Shown here piece after piece: positions 26,001 to 34,904 of a stretch of 64,000 nt of DNA. How positions within the stretch are numbered: the stretch's first letter is position 1; every line of letters begins with the position of its first letter. A program made the translations under genes and the position numbers. A model generated the notes under the pieces. It ran no database searches, had not been told where the DNA came from, and was given only the letters and a program-made list of their open reading frames with translations. Source of the DNA: Fragum whitleyi (Eukaryota > Mollusca > Bivalvia > Cardiida > Cardiidae); NCBI GenBank assembly GCA_948146395.1, contig OX411543.1, forward strand, positions 33,809,058-33,873,057. The letters are read 5' to 3'.

Positions 26001-29000
26001 TATTTCAGGACCGGGCGGGTCCCGTTGTTATTATTTTTCAGTCGGGCCACAGCCCTGCTGTCGGATTGAAAAAATGTTGAAAAACGTTTTCGAATTATAC
26101 CTCCGCTTTGCTTTGAAAACGGGTAGCGAACGCAGGGCTGGTTTCTAATTGGCATCAGACTGAAAAAAAAAAACAAAAAAAAAACAGAAACTGGTCCCGC
26201 CCAATGGCCAACTTATTTCTGGCCGGCTTTCGGGTCGGGCGTAGACTGTTCTCGCTGTCAACAATCAGAATAGCATATTCTAGGCTATTCTCATAGTCCT
26301 TAATTGGACCGGTCTAGAGCTGGTAGCCCGCTGTTTGAGAGATACTCTGTTAAAGCGGACATCAATATCCGCCCTGGGTCAGAAATAAGTTGGCCCTTAG
26401 TTTTAACTCACCAAATCCTTCGCTGATTTCATACGGAACCCGTCTTGGCCACAACTTGGACTCGTCTCGTACCGCACTTCTTTTATATCTTCTAGCCTTC
26501 AATCTCCTTCCTCCGAACCATATGTTACTGTTGCAAATATTAAACAAATTGAGCCTGTGGGTGATATTTCCAACAATTTCACAAGTGCACAGCGTTAATA
26601 CTTAGACCAGCCCGTGCACCTGTACTGGCTGATGAGATTATTCACTGTGCGCTGAGTGGATAGTTAAGGACCTATTCTAGATGTACACAATCGCAGAACG
26701 CTTCTGATGCAGTGCGGGAATGTCTAGGCAGCTTAATGTCTGTCCATCACGCATATATCAAATTGTTGGAAATGTCACGCATTGGATCAAATACTTTCTT
26801 CCCGATAAGACATTTTTCAATGAGACCCATGACACTTGGGACACACCGAAACGCACCATCTGAGAACTCCGTAGAAAAGACATGTGTGACCCGTCACGCG
26901 AAAAGGGACCATCCGGGCTGTAATATGAATTATGGAAAAAAAGAGATTTGATCCAGCATAGGTCAACCAGAAGTCGTATTTCAAAAATTCTTTCACTGGA
27001 AGGTAGATTGAACTTTCTAGATTGATAAAATAGGCACGATGCAAAAAGTTCCGACCCTAGTCAGTCAGCGCAGTCCGCGCAGTCTGACTAGGAGCGACAC
27101 TTTACGCACTTCCCAGATGGTTGCTTTTTTGCGTGACGGGTCACATTTAAAAAGAGAATGGTTCTCTTGGGTTTGGTGTACAGGTCAACAAGTGGTCGCA
27201 TCACAGACCACAGATCATATAAATGATCCATCTTTTTAAAAATGGTAGCACGTGCAAAACGGGGTATCACTTAGAGAAGTTTCGCAAACGGAATCATCCT
27301 GAACGCAGGACAGGTGCTAGTAATTTCACTGTCCCGGCGAACATTTTTCGATTGATAAATGTCATCATTTTATTCCTGTAATAGTATCGAAAAGATACAC
27401 ATACGAGTGTGCTATGCCCATTTTGAGGAAATTGCGCGTTCTAGGGAACGGCCAAAAAAGAATTTATTTCCCCCCTTTCGTAGAAGCGAACAAAATCATT
27501 TCTTTAATTATAGACAATTCAATGGTGAAGAACGATAAATAGACATCTACGTGTATAAGGTAATCATCTAGAAAACGGGGAGTTAAAAAATACTTATTTC
27601 CTCTTTTTCTTCAAATAAAGATTAACTTACGGATAGATTTGTTCAGCTTCCTCTAGGGGAAGAATCATGTCAAGCTGAAGTTTGACGAGTTGTCTGTCAT
27701 CTTTACTGCCGGGTATTTTATAATCATTCCAAGATGATAACCCTGAAAAGAATGCGTGTAGAGGATACTTGTTAGCTTCATTGTAAAGGTCATGTAAAGT
27801 GTTTGAGACACAATTTTAGGACACTTCGTTTGCCAAGAAAGAGCAGTATGTCCAGGTATATTATATGTCAAAATGAAACTATTTATGAGCACAAGTAGTT
27901 AAGCAACATAAAACTGTCATAGCTATAGCGGTATAGCCAAAACATTGTGGAAAAGGGTCATTTTGTACAGAACAAGCAACTGCGTGACTGTTGGATAAAA
28001 TTGGCTCATATTTTAACAAAGTACAGTCTAAAGTACTACTCAGGTACTACTACAACCATTGGTATAGAACTCGAACCCAAAACGTAGTTATGCAAGCAAT
28101 TTATTTTGACTTATTAAAATCATATGTGTCATATATATCGTTCTTATTTTGTAAACGTGTAGATCTGTGTAAGGTATGGTCTGTTATCACAACATAAATG
28201 GACATAAATAGTTTATGTACGAGAGTCATCCAAGAAATTGTGAGACTGGTTCTATATCTCGAAAACTAATGAAAATACTAAAACGAAATTTTACTTGCAT
28301 GTACATTATTTTCTTCCGCATTTATGTTTCACATCAACAAGTACGTTGCCATGACGTTGTGTTAATGACGTCACAAAGAATGACGTCATGACGTTTACCA
28401 TGGCCAGATATATATCAAAATAACAGAAATGTTACAAACTTAAGTGTTAAACTTCAGAAAATTGAAGAAGATAGAAACGCTGCTTTGCAATGAATATTAT
28501 GCAATGATAAAGTACTTTTGCACTGTACCTTATTGCTATTGATTATTATTTTTATCAGTGGTAAAATTCAATTTTAGCAAAAAACTTATTTTTTGCATGA
28601 TTTGATCTCAAAGACATTATTTTTCAAAGAAAATATTTGCATTTTAAAATTTGAACAAGATCTTTTTTGTTAAAAATGCCATATAATATCTTCAAAAAAG
28701 AGATTAAGTCCAAAACCTTTTGTCAAAACTTTAGAGTAAATCTATGTAGAATTGCATTTGGATATCCTCCCATTTTTCAGGACGACGTTGTCAGATAAAA
28801 GGAAGGTATTCGGTATGAAATTTGACGTCATTTCTTTCGAAAATTATACAACCGCTGTCTTCCACTTAGATATAATACCAGAAAACATTTATCAATGTAA
28901 TTTTGGGTAAAAAAAAACACCACCGGGTGGTTCAATATGACATTTTTAAACATTGGAACATCAAAGGGTAAGCGTGGCCATTATCACATATGGTACCTCT

Positions 29001-30619
29001 TCCTGTTGCCTAGCAACAAGGGTTCCATACAAAGTATGAAGGTAGGTGTCTGTCAAACATTGAAGTAGGTGTTACACTACACAATAGTGTGTGTGTGTGG
29101 GGGGGGTATTTCCGTTTACTTATCGTCGCTACCGTAGCACATGCCCATATGAGCGACGCCCCCAGAAGATGGTTAGTTGTTACGGGGGATAGTGCAAGCA
29201 TACATGACGAAACTACTGCTGAGATCCGTCATGGTTCTTAAACGTGCTCGGTGTAAAGCACCGTCTCACGGGGCCTCGGTTTAACGTCTCGGTTTAACGT
29301 AAGACAATTAGTTTTTATTAGTGTACCAGCTCGGGAATCGAAACAACGCCGTCTAACTTCAATGGTTTTGAAGTCCGGTGCTCTACCAACTGAGCTAATC
29401 GGGTTGGTACACAATATACAGTAGTGGAACGATAATCTCATATATATTAACCAGTTAGGCATTATAGCATTAGTCTCACCTTTTATTGGATGACCCACGT
29501 ACTTAGCAATATATCAATTTCTTTTTCGCAAAATGATAAATATAAAGTAATTTATTCTAGATCTTTGAATTCATAAAACTATAATTTGAAATAAATCGCA
29601 GAAAATATTTTTTCAATATTATGGCGAGATGTTGCGCTATACCTTACATATATTTTAAAACAGACCAAACCAGTTTGACTTGTATGTTGACAAAATAAGT
29701 GGAAATTAATTGTTTCAAAAGAGCCTTTTGAGACCGAGTTTTACATCTAAGGTTATAGTAGTACCTAGTTGGAACATTTGTATACATTCTGATCAAATTT
29801 ATGCAAATTTTATCCAGCCGTAATGAAGTTGTTGGTTTTGAACAAAATTTTCCTTTTCCATAATGATTTGGCTATTCTGTGATGAAATGGGGCTTCTTAT
29901 TTTGTGCAACTACTAATGCTCACTTGTAGCTTCAATTTGATATATTGTTTAGCTGGGCAAACTGTCTTTTTTTGTAAATAGAAGCAGCATCAAATTTGGT
30001 TCAAAAACTCTTTACATGAACATTAAGATTGGCGTATCTTTCAATTTCCACCTATGCTGTTCATGAAATGAAATGCATGTATCTATGCGTCATTTACAAT
30101 CAAAAGCTATTACCTTTCCCGGACATTTTTTCCGCAGAATCGCCGAGAACTCGCAATGACACTTCGTTGTTCAACGACGAAAAGGTAACAAAACATCTAA
30201 CAAATATTTACTTTGTCGGAACGAATACAAACTAGAATATTATTTCTTAAAATTTGAAAATGTTTTGTGCTTCCCGGACGAAGATCTGGTTTGTACACGA
30301 TACCAACTTGCGTGCAAAGCGAGGTATAATTTCATCTCTTTGTCAGGCTGAATGCAGAATTGCCTATTGAATACGATAGAGCAAATAGATCTCGTTTTAA
30401 CAGCTTTCAACAGGAAATCTTTGATTGCAAGTTCGCTTGGCAAAAAAACTGACTATCGAACTGAATGAAAAAAACATATTGCGACAAAGCCTTTAAGATT
30501 GAACCGACGTTGTCGAACAAAATTATCATTCCATCAAAATTATCATTACCTTTTTCTGGCTGGGCGTCATACAAAATTCTGTCTATGGACTTTGAACTAC
30601 ACCCCAGTATCAGTAAAAA
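3839..30619 (-). CDS. Astacin-family metalloprotease gene (astacin + EGF-like + PLAT-like + PAN-like), spliced
   Basis: Spliced minus-strand gene for a secreted zinc endopeptidase of the astacin (M12A) family. Exons, 5' to 3': 30619-30550, 27742-27631, 26527-26412, 24600-24468, 21331-21265, 20805-20602, 15231-15096, 10547-10440, 8496-8273, 6875-6737, 4080-3839. Every junction has GT/AG ends and matching phase, and the total is 1,551 nt (516 codons plus stop). The catalytic domain has the zinc site HEIGHAIGLYHEHTRPDRD, the Met-turn SIMHY, and the four usual cysteines (FTC, GCASY, NCVY, MYSC). An RRYKR site precedes SAVRDESKLW, the usual start of the mature enzyme. All key residues are present and no frame break is seen, so the gene looks functional. 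The first exon with the ATG was not found; small exons between 4080 and 6737 could be missing. Identity as an astacin is near certain; the C-terminal modules are less so. Confidence 0.9.
4140..4881. mobile_element. Pogo/Tigger-like non-autonomous element
   Basis: Inverted ends 'tactgtcaactcccgtt' and 'aacgagagttgactgta', next to TA, and internal 'acaacgacat' blocks. No transposase ORF. Lies in the last astacin intron, 60 bp upstream of its final exon. Confidence 0.65.
5140..5790. repeat. Dispersed palindromic repeat with 'gaatgaatgattgag' motifs
   Basis: 'gtttgaatgaatgattgag' at left and 'caaattggcaatcattccgc' at right are roughly inverted. Related pieces occur at 11540-12280, 15830-15980, 32920-33080, 33750-33860 and 36390-36570. 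Open frames at 11585-12151 belong to this family, not to a gene. Confidence 0.5.
5811..6050. mobile_element. 240-bp MITE (family C, TATGAGCCTGTGCGTGACAT), copy 1
   Basis: Inverted ends 'gacatttccaacaatttcac' and 'gtgaaattgttggaaatgtc'. Fragments of the family are at 15297-15400, 16395-16432 and 31022-31055. Confidence 0.83.
6737..6875 (-). CDS. Astacin gene exon: PLAT/LH2-like module, second part
   Basis: Acceptor TTTATTTCAG, donor A|GTAAGT, 46 codons, phase 0 start. Encodes IQSVIISLGIGMLEMHYIHI and on to YVGYLDTPIYYQADIQLS, consistent with the last strands of a PLAT fold. A copy of a 160-bp MITE starts 11 bp upstream of the acceptor. Confidence 0.68.
6887..7050. mobile_element. 160-bp palindromic MITE (family A), copy 1
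   Basis: Family consensus end GGTAGTGGACCCGTAATAGT in inverted pairs, with a central hairpin 'ccgaggtttcctaatga'. This copy starts 11 bp from the acceptor of exon 6875-6737. Confidence 0.82.
8150..8265. repeat. Short dispersed repeat with 'tatgaatccgc .. ggattcata' core
   Basis: Family with a palindromic core and 'tacagtgtgatta', also at 7795-7910, 10620-10670, 47630-47757 and 50755-50875. This copy ends within about 10 bp of the donor of exon 8496-8273. Confidence 0.72.
8273..8496 (-). CDS. Astacin gene exon: PLAT/LH2-like module, first part
   Basis: Acceptor TTATTTTCAG, donor AAT|GTGAGC, 74 codons. Contains ETYEITISAERQAWSPIFVE and later IHGEVSNTDDVAFGERG, a beta-rich pattern like the first strands of PLAT/LH2 domains. 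With the next exon the module is about 120 residues, the usual PLAT length. Domain name is a pattern judgement, not a search result. Confidence 0.7.
10041..10260. mobile_element. MITE family E (CCCTGGCAGGGCGGAGCC ends), copy 1
   Basis: Inverted ends 'attgccctggcagggcgagg' and 'ccacgccctgccgggcgaat'. Shorter than copies 2 and 3. Confidence 0.8.
10440..10547 (-). CDS. Astacin gene exon: six-cysteine EGF-like module
   Basis: Acceptor TTTTTTTTCAG, donor G|GTAAGT, 35 codons. Cysteine spacing is C-x4-C-x9-C-x-C-x-C-x11-C within CIQQVCPEYGFLGKHCECYC and the following PSKDRNIPYQPC. EGF-like modules commonly follow the catalytic domain in astacins. The short CECYC spacing is not that of a classic EGF, so a related six-Cys fold is possible. 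Phase fits both sides. Confidence 0.75.
   Translation of the reverse strand, partial: CTVFSKCVQNMVSLASIVNVTALRKTAIFHTSLVH
10725..10890. mobile_element. Long-hairpin MITE (family B), copy 1
   Basis: Arms of about 75 bp are nearly perfect inverted repeats, beginning 'tctgcacatgataaataag'; AT-rich loop. Confidence 0.85.
11042..11283. mobile_element. MITE family F (GGGCCCGTTTTACTAAAATC ends), copy 1
   Basis: Inverted ends and a central 'tctcattggaatcgtctgct' block shared with 24212-24446. Confidence 0.8.
12282..12456. mobile_element. Long-hairpin MITE (family B), copy 2
   Basis: Ends ACAGGGACTCTGCACATGAT and its reverse complement; same AT-rich centre as 10725-10890. Confidence 0.88.
12560..14035. 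other. Intron stretch, no gene seen
   Basis: The block 12600-13030 shares sequence with 17440-17870 in inverted order ('acaacaaaagct', 'gaaatatagcttttc'). 13560-13680 and 13785-13880 are diverged direct copies ('gataggacattccgg' and 'gatacgacatttcgg'). No coding signal. Confidence 0.5.
14036..14262 (-). repeat. tRNA-derived SINE
   Basis: 3' module 'ctggagcacctaacgatgga', 'cctagcctccagttgctatt' and a B-box-like 'gggttcaatcc' on the minus strand. Same family as 18364-18597 and 53091-53356. Confidence 0.72.
15096..15231 (-). CDS. Astacin gene exon: C-terminal end of catalytic domain
   Basis: Acceptor ATCTTTCAG, donor G|GTATGT. Encodes TIEPRNRAYLDEIG and ends LVNSMYSCS, the usual astacin end with the last conserved Cys. 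Phase 0 start matches the preceding exon. Confidence 0.9.
15502..15667. mobile_element. Family A palindromic MITE, copy 2
   Basis: Near-intact copy bounded by TTAA on both sides (TTAAGGTAGTGG .. CCACTACCTTAA). Confidence 0.88.
15990..16345. mobile_element. Second element with 'cgaccattttc' ends, possibly pogo-like
   Basis: 'aagcgaccgttttcaaaat' at left, and 'cagcgaccattttctataac' plus 'gtggtcgcttactgt' at right form inverted and direct pairs. Ends not precise. Confidence 0.45.
16346..18363. other. Intron stretch with short ORFs but no supported gene
   Basis: Contains a 76-codon plus-strand ORF (16843-17073) and two overlapping ones (17102-17400). Part of the first resembles 26930-27010, which points to a repeat. 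No splice or domain support. Confidence 0.45.
18364..18597 (+). repeat. tRNA-derived SINE
   Basis: tRNA-like head 'cagtgggtagcgcgtcggac', then 'agcagctggaggctaggaaa' and 'gcgatataactgaaagattg', ending in 'gaaagcggcgtaaaacc'. Confidence 0.75.
19138..20054 (+). mobile_element. 920-bp TA-flanked DNA element carrying a SINE-like segment, copy 2
   Basis: Aligns end to end with 2044-2965 in reverse orientation, with the same tRNA-like segment (19308-19378) and SINE 3' module (19550-19700) inside. In the astacin intron before exon 15231-15096. Confidence 0.8.
20055..20601. other. Astacin intron, nothing recognised
   Basis: Short imperfect repeats such as 'gaagtccgaagtcagac' and 'acataacatagcataac'; no family identified. 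Confidence 0.4.
20602..20805 (-). CDS. Astacin gene exon: zinc-binding site and Met-turn
   Basis: A 204-bp exon (68 codons, phase 0 at both ends), acceptor TTTTCATCAG, donor GAC|GTATGT. It holds HEIGHAIGLYHEHTRPDRD (three His zinc ligands, catalytic Glu) and SIMHYSKD (Met-turn with the Tyr ligand). This exon alone identifies the family. Confidence 0.95.
21265..21331 (-). CDS. Astacin gene exon: second and third conserved cysteines
   Basis: A 67-bp exon with acceptor TTTTCAG and donor TAT|GTGAGT. It encodes CASYVGKQ and APNCVY, the Cys64-Cys84 loop of astacins (numbering of the crayfish enzyme). Ends in phase 0, matching the zinc-site exon. Confidence 0.87.
21332..24211. other. Large astacin intron, nothing recognised
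   Basis: AT-rich, one ATT microsatellite and a fragment of MITE family E. No conserved coding block found on either strand. Confidence 0.5.
22986..23037. repeat. (ATT)n microsatellite
   Basis: About 16 to 17 uninterrupted ATT units in the astacin intron. Confidence 0.95.
24212..24446. mobile_element. MITE family F, copy 2
   Basis: Perfect inner hairpin 'atctcattggaatcgtctt' and its complement. The right edge is 21 bp from the donor of exon 24600-24468. Confidence 0.8.
24468..24600 (-). CDS. Astacin gene exon: catalytic domain, first cysteine
   Basis: Acceptor GGTTTTTCCTCAG, donor GG|GTATAT. Encodes QRQKILEAIQHWTEFTCLDF and continues to DRFGEFG. An alternative donor (G|GTGAAT, 10 bp earlier) would break phase with the next exon, so the later GT was chosen. 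Confidence 0.85.
24690..25368. repeat. Degenerate tandem array with gacggacg tail, copy 2
   Basis: Same family as 1-1367, in the same orientation, with four to five units and the matching tail 'agctcactatgagcactt'. It lies in the intron before the 24600-24468 exon of the astacin gene. Confidence 0.85.
25617..25769. mobile_element. Family A palindromic MITE, copy 3
   Basis: Inverted ends 'tagtggacccgtaatag' and 'ctattacgggtccacta'. A short ORF read through it is an artefact of the repeat. Confidence 0.85.
25993..26396. mobile_element. MITE family D (GGCCAACTTATTT ends), copy 1
   Basis: Inverted ends 'ggccaacttatttcaggacc' and 'gaaataagttggccc', with an internal third copy of the end. Its edge is 15 bp from the donor of astacin exon 26527-26412. 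Confidence 0.8.
26412..26527 (-). CDS. Astacin gene exon: propeptide cleavage site and start of catalytic domain
   Basis: Acceptor TTTGCAACAG, donor G|GTGAGT. Encodes a basic stretch RRLKARRYKR followed by SAVRDESKLWPRRVPYEIS, the family's standard N-terminal signature of the mature enzyme. A furin-type cut after RYKR is inferred. Repeats lie 23 bp upstream of the acceptor and 15 bp downstream of the donor. Confidence 0.88.
26551..26790. mobile_element. Family C MITE, copy 2
   Basis: Same inverted ends. Begins 23 bp upstream of the acceptor of astacin exon 26527-26412. Confidence 0.78.
27631..27742 (-). CDS. Astacin gene exon: propeptide
   Basis: Acceptor CTTTTCAG and donor CC|GTAAGT. The frame gives 36 codons including KLQLDMILPLEEAEQIYP. 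Astacin propeptides usually carry an FxGD motif whose Asp blocks the zinc; here the matching position reads LQLD, so the Asp is kept but the Phe and Gly are not. Phase fits both neighbours. Confidence 0.75.
27743..29149. other. Astacin intron, nothing recognised
   Basis: AT-rich with no repeat family or coding pattern that I could name. Confidence 0.45.
29150..29415 (-). repeat. tRNA-like SINE (type 2)
   Basis: Minus strand starts with a tRNA-like head 'attagctcagttggtagagc', B box 'gtttcgattcc', and ends with the module 'ccatcttctgggggcg'. A second copy is at 54625-54912. The head is not accepted as a true tRNA gene because the same body follows in both copies. Confidence 0.72.
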
Positions 30620-31071
30620 CTGAAAGGACAAAAACCGCACGGTTTTTGGACTTAGCTAAAACCATGCATAAACTCTGCTACAAAGGTAGATTATCATTTT
30701 TGTTGTAACCGTATAATGAAAAGGTGTTCGTCATGAAGCTACTTTAATCTAGGTCTCTTGTAATAAGAAAAATCTTAATTCATTTATTCATAAATTCATT
30801 AATTAGTACAGTGAATGACTGAATGGACGGATATGTGAATAAATGAACGAACGGATTTTTCCGGTAGGCCCCTACTTAGTTAAATTTGAACCATCGCACG
30901 ATATGGGTCCATCTGGGAAGTCCGTAAAATAAACTTTGAAAAAAGACATTAGCTCCATCAGTAGTCAATCAGTGGTGTAAATTCAAATCTATAGATAGAA
31001 TTCTACACTAGATTTAGACAGTTGATCCTGTGCGTGAGAATTCCAACAATTTTAAGTATGCGCAAGTATTT
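29416..31071. other. Region around the 5' exons of the astacin gene
   Basis: Apart from exon 30619-30550 nothing coding is seen. The missing first exon and promoter must lie above 30622 on the minus strand; no convincing ATG-plus-donor pair was found up to 34 kb. Confidence 0.4.
30550..30619 (-). CDS. Astacin gene exon: end of signal peptide and start of propeptide
   Basis: Acceptor TTTTTGTCCTTTCAG and donor G|GTAATG bound 23 codons plus one base. The peptide begins FLLILGCSSKSIDR, a hydrophobic signal-peptide end, then runs to DAQPEKG. The ORF can be read upstream only from a GTG, so the ATG must be in an earlier exon that I did not find. Confidence 0.65.
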
Positions 31072-31411
31072 TAAGTAAGGGCGGGGCTTAGCCGTGACGT
31101 AATTTGGCGGGATAATTTTTCAATATTTTGGGTTCGGAAATAATCGTAAACGTGTGCAAATAACTGTATCGTTAAACCAAAATGACTCACGAGCTTAGAG
31201 AAAGTGAACACATTTCATCGTTGGGTTACCAAAGCCTCGTAACTTCAGCCGGAACTAGCTGAAGTTACGAGGGTCTGGTTACCAACCTACGCTTTACGGT
31301 TTCAAGTTATTTATGTCGACTATCTTTAAAAGTAAACGATAATGAATAAAGGCTGATTTCCCTTAACCTTAAGTGCATCGGCCCGTTACTTAGGCTCCGC
31401 CCTGCCAGGGG
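31072..31411. mobile_element. MITE family E, copy 2
   Basis: Includes a perfect internal hairpin around 'cctcgtaacttcagc' and 'gctgaagttacgagg'. A fragment of the family is at 23560-23670. Confidence 0.8.
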
Positions 31412-33362
31412 GAAAATAGCGGATTATATTGTGAAACATTATTGACCTGTCACTCATTTAATATTCCTGTTGACCTTCATTGATATTCGGTACCCACTAC
31501 CTTATATAGATTAAAAATACGCAAACAGTACATTCAAATACTAAAATATATCCAGTTGTGATAAATAACCGTACACAGCTAAAGTGAAAGGTCAGGAACT
31601 TGAAAAGCAGAGGTCTAAAGATCGAATCTCATTCTCGACTTATCTTTTTATTTATATTTTTTTCAATTTTGAAAATACGATGGTACTTTTAAGTGCTTAA
31701 TTCAAATCTTTGATATAAAAAAGCACGACACAGTTTACTTGATTTTGTTCATCGTTCTGTGTGGGTGATCCGTTTGATATTCTGCATCAAATGATTTCCT
31801 TTTACTCAGTAGCTTACGCACAGCATTTTTTTTTTTTTTTTTTTTTTTTTGGAAAATACAGGATAAATTCATCACACTCTTCAAATACCGTAAATAACGG
31901 CAAGCAATGAAATGTATCGCACGATGAGAAAATTAGTAATACATGTAATATCATATACATCAAATATCATGAACGAAAGAAGATAATTGAATTCAGTCGC
32001 TTATGTGCTGCGCTAGAGAAACTAAGTTAAAGATCAAAAGCCTCGTGACCTCAGCTTGAATAGGTGATAACAGCTAATTAATTCCATGAAAATAAAGTAA
32101 TGAGAGATTTGAATTAGGGAAATAAACTGCGAATATAGAATATTACAAACAAGAAATCTAAGAGACAATAAAACTGTTCCTTTATTTAATAATAAAAAAT
32201 AAAGTTAAGACAATTTGGGACAAAGATTAGTGTATCCGACTGCTTGCGTATTCGAACCAGGTCTGGTCAGTTCAATGACTCTAAATGGCTAACGGTTTAG
32301 ACCACTGCGCTACGGACCCAATTATAACAATTGAAGTATTTTATTTGATCTTAAAATAAAATTCTTTTAATAACCTCGCGGATATTAACGAAAGTTTACG
32401 AAAAATAATGAGTGACAGGTCAACAATGTTTCACAATACTTTTCATTAATATAAGTCTTCTGTATAAACAATTATGAGGGAAAAACAATAATGTAGACAT
32501 GCATGCTTACGTGTACCAGTTTGAAAACATTCAACCCGACACCCATGTCATTAGTTTTGCGGTTTGTGCGTGCCGAAGCACTTTGTCCACGGTCATATAT
32601 ATAGAGAGTGGGGGTGAAAAGGCACTTAGAATAATCGAAAAACCCACTTGATTGCAATTATTTAAAATGGGTTTCCCCGTTCTTTCTCGTAGACAAAAGC
32701 ACTCTTGTGAGGCCAAAATACAACAACCTTTTATCTCATTTAGGTCGAGATGTATCAATCTTGACTTTTAAGAACAAAAGATGTGACAAAAAGTTTCTTG
32801 TATTTACATGATTCCTAACACCAGTTTTTTTTTGTTGTTGTTGTTATTGCCGTTGTTTTGTTTTTTTTCTATTTCGAACATATCTTACAGTTAGTTACAG
32901 CATCATAAAATTGACAATCATTTCTATCAAACCATTCTAAATCACTCGCTTAGCCCTCCATTCGTGGCATTCAAAAAACTCACTCTAATCACTAAAATAA
33001 CGCTCCGAAACCGTTTTGAAACGTTTCAAAATCATGTAAATCTAAACCGATCACCATTTCATTCACATCGACAATCGGGAACCCTCGGCGATTCTTCGAG
33101 AACGACCTCGGCAATATAAGGGTGCAGTCATGAAATCGCGTCATTTCGCTCTGTTAAAGATGGCGTTGCATAAAACAAAATCAATGACAATCAACGAACG
33201 AATAAAATTTGGCATACTGTTATTCGATAACATTACGATCGGTTATTCTTCAAGCGTATTGACCAAAGTACCAACACAAGCCGAATTACCTAAATAACTA
33301 CAGTTTGCGTCCGAAGTACTTTCCAGTTTACGGAAGGTCCGAGCGAATGTCACATCGACTAT
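31412..33362. other. Intergenic, no gene seen
   Basis: Poly-T run of about 26 bases at 31828, a degraded tRNA-like SINE head, and a block of the 'gaatgaatgattgag' repeat family near 32920. Confidence 0.45.
32235..32325 (-). repeat. tRNA-like SINE head, degraded
   Basis: Minus strand 'gtccgtagcgcagtggtcta' and 'ctggttcgaatacgc' match A and B boxes; spacing and stems do not support a functional tRNA. Confidence 0.55.
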
Positions 33363-33628
33363 GGACCAACTTATTTGTCGCCCGATTTGGTCCCGTTTCT
33401 CAGCCGGACCACAATTAGAAACCAGTTATATGTTCCGGCTGACAAGATGTTGCAAACCGTTTTCAAATTAAAACCGTTTTCGCGCATGTGCACGCGCAAA
33501 GTGGGGTATAATTTGAGGACGTATTGCAACATGCTAACAGCCGGAACATGGGAGCTGGCTTCTTATTGTGGCCCAGCTGAAAAAAACATCAAAATCGGGA
33601 CCCGTTCGGGCGACAAATAAGTTGGCCC
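33363..33628. mobile_element. MITE family D, copy 2
   Basis: Ends 'ggaccaacttatttgtcgcc' and 'gcgacaaataagttggccc'; more regular palindrome than copy 1. Two ORFs across it are repeat artefacts. Confidence 0.82.
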
Positions 33629-33924
33629 CATATCATTGCACGATTTTGTTTGCCGGTGTGGATATTAAAAGGTTTGACCAGTCCGCGATAACACACAAAC
33701 AGAAATGTGCGAAGGCTGTTGTTGTTATCAATGTGTTTAACGCCCCTTTCATGAATTGGACGAAATTATGTTACCTCGATTTAATTGCATTCAAAAATCG
33801 CCGCCCTCACTCACTCAATTTCGTTACGAAATCATTCTAAAATCATTTACCTTGTCTGTTACAAGATGTTCTTTACTGTTCCTGGATTATCCTCGAGTTT
33901 GACGTTTACATGGATCCGTGGGCA

Positions 33925-34040
33925 TTAAGGTTGTGAACCCGTAATAGTTGACCGATGTTTCCTAATGAAATCATTTGGACATCTTAGTTAACATTGTTAA
34001 TAGTTCAGAAATGTGCGGAACTATTACGGCTCCACTACCA
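33925..34040. mobile_element. Family A palindromic MITE, copy 4 (shortened)
   Basis: Left arm has lost about 40 bp; the right end 'actattacggctccacta' is kept. Confidence 0.75.
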
Positions 34041-34624
34041 AAGACAGGGAGGTGCTAAGTTATGCTACATTTTAACTCTCATTATGCAGAATTTAATCTT
34101 GTTTCAAACAAAATTGCACTGTTCTTGTGTCATTTCAACCAGTTGGGTTGAAGCTTTTACCACCAGAAATTAGTAAAAATCGGACAGTGTTGTTCGAGAT
34201 AAGGCTGCGCATTTGTACAGGCTGATCTTAGTCTATATTGCCTGTCAAAGTTTTGTGTAAAGCACTTATGTACTGTGAACAGCATTAAGGTTTACGTAAG
34301 ATGGAAAATGTCATCGAGGTTCAAGTAAGGTGGGTTTACCATTTTCAAATTCTGTTTCCCATGTTAGTGAAGTGAGTCCGTCACGATATGTACTTTTGTA
34401 CATGCACTTCATTCAATCAGACTTCTTTCAAATGGCTAATTTCCTTTTTTCCTCAAGGAGACGAGTCACCTAAAAATGTATTAAGAGTCGTTATTATAAG
34501 TCGGCCTGATATCTAAAAAGTCAAGACAAGCTTCGCCACAAACTATTTTTCAATGTAAAGATTATGATATTCAAATCTCTCATTCGTGGAAGCGACTACT
34601 GTCTTTTTCAACCATAATGAAGAA

Positions 34625-34735
34625 ATAAGATTCTGGCTCTATCGGGATTTGAACCCACGAGGACACGGCACTGTCGCCTAGCTGTTCAAAGTCCGACGTT
34701 AACAACTGCGCTACCGAGTCAAACCCGGTAGCGCA
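34625..34735 (-). repeat. tRNA-like SINE head
   Basis: Minus strand 'gactcggtagcgcagttg' (A box) and 'gggttcaaatccc' (B box), with an intervening arm too long for a normal tRNA. Confidence 0.62.
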
Positions 34736-34738
34736 GTT

Positions 34739-34904
34739 TTTAAGGTAGTGGACTCGTAATAGTCCCGCAATGTTTCAGGAGAAATGAACTTGAACATTGT
34801 CGACCGAGGTTTCCTAATGATTTCAATAGAAGACCTCGGTCAACATCGTGAAAGATCATGAGTTCCGAAATGTTGCGGAACTATTACGGGTCATCTACAA
34901 TAAG
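34739..34904. mobile_element. Family A palindromic MITE, copy 5
   Basis: Both arms present; it directly abuts a tRNA-like SINE at 34640-34735. Confidence 0.85.

Noticed and set aside
29325..29400. Possible tRNA gene on the minus strand
   Set aside because: Good A and B boxes, but the same downstream body occurs at 54625-54912 and the arm between boxes is too long; SINE head preferred.
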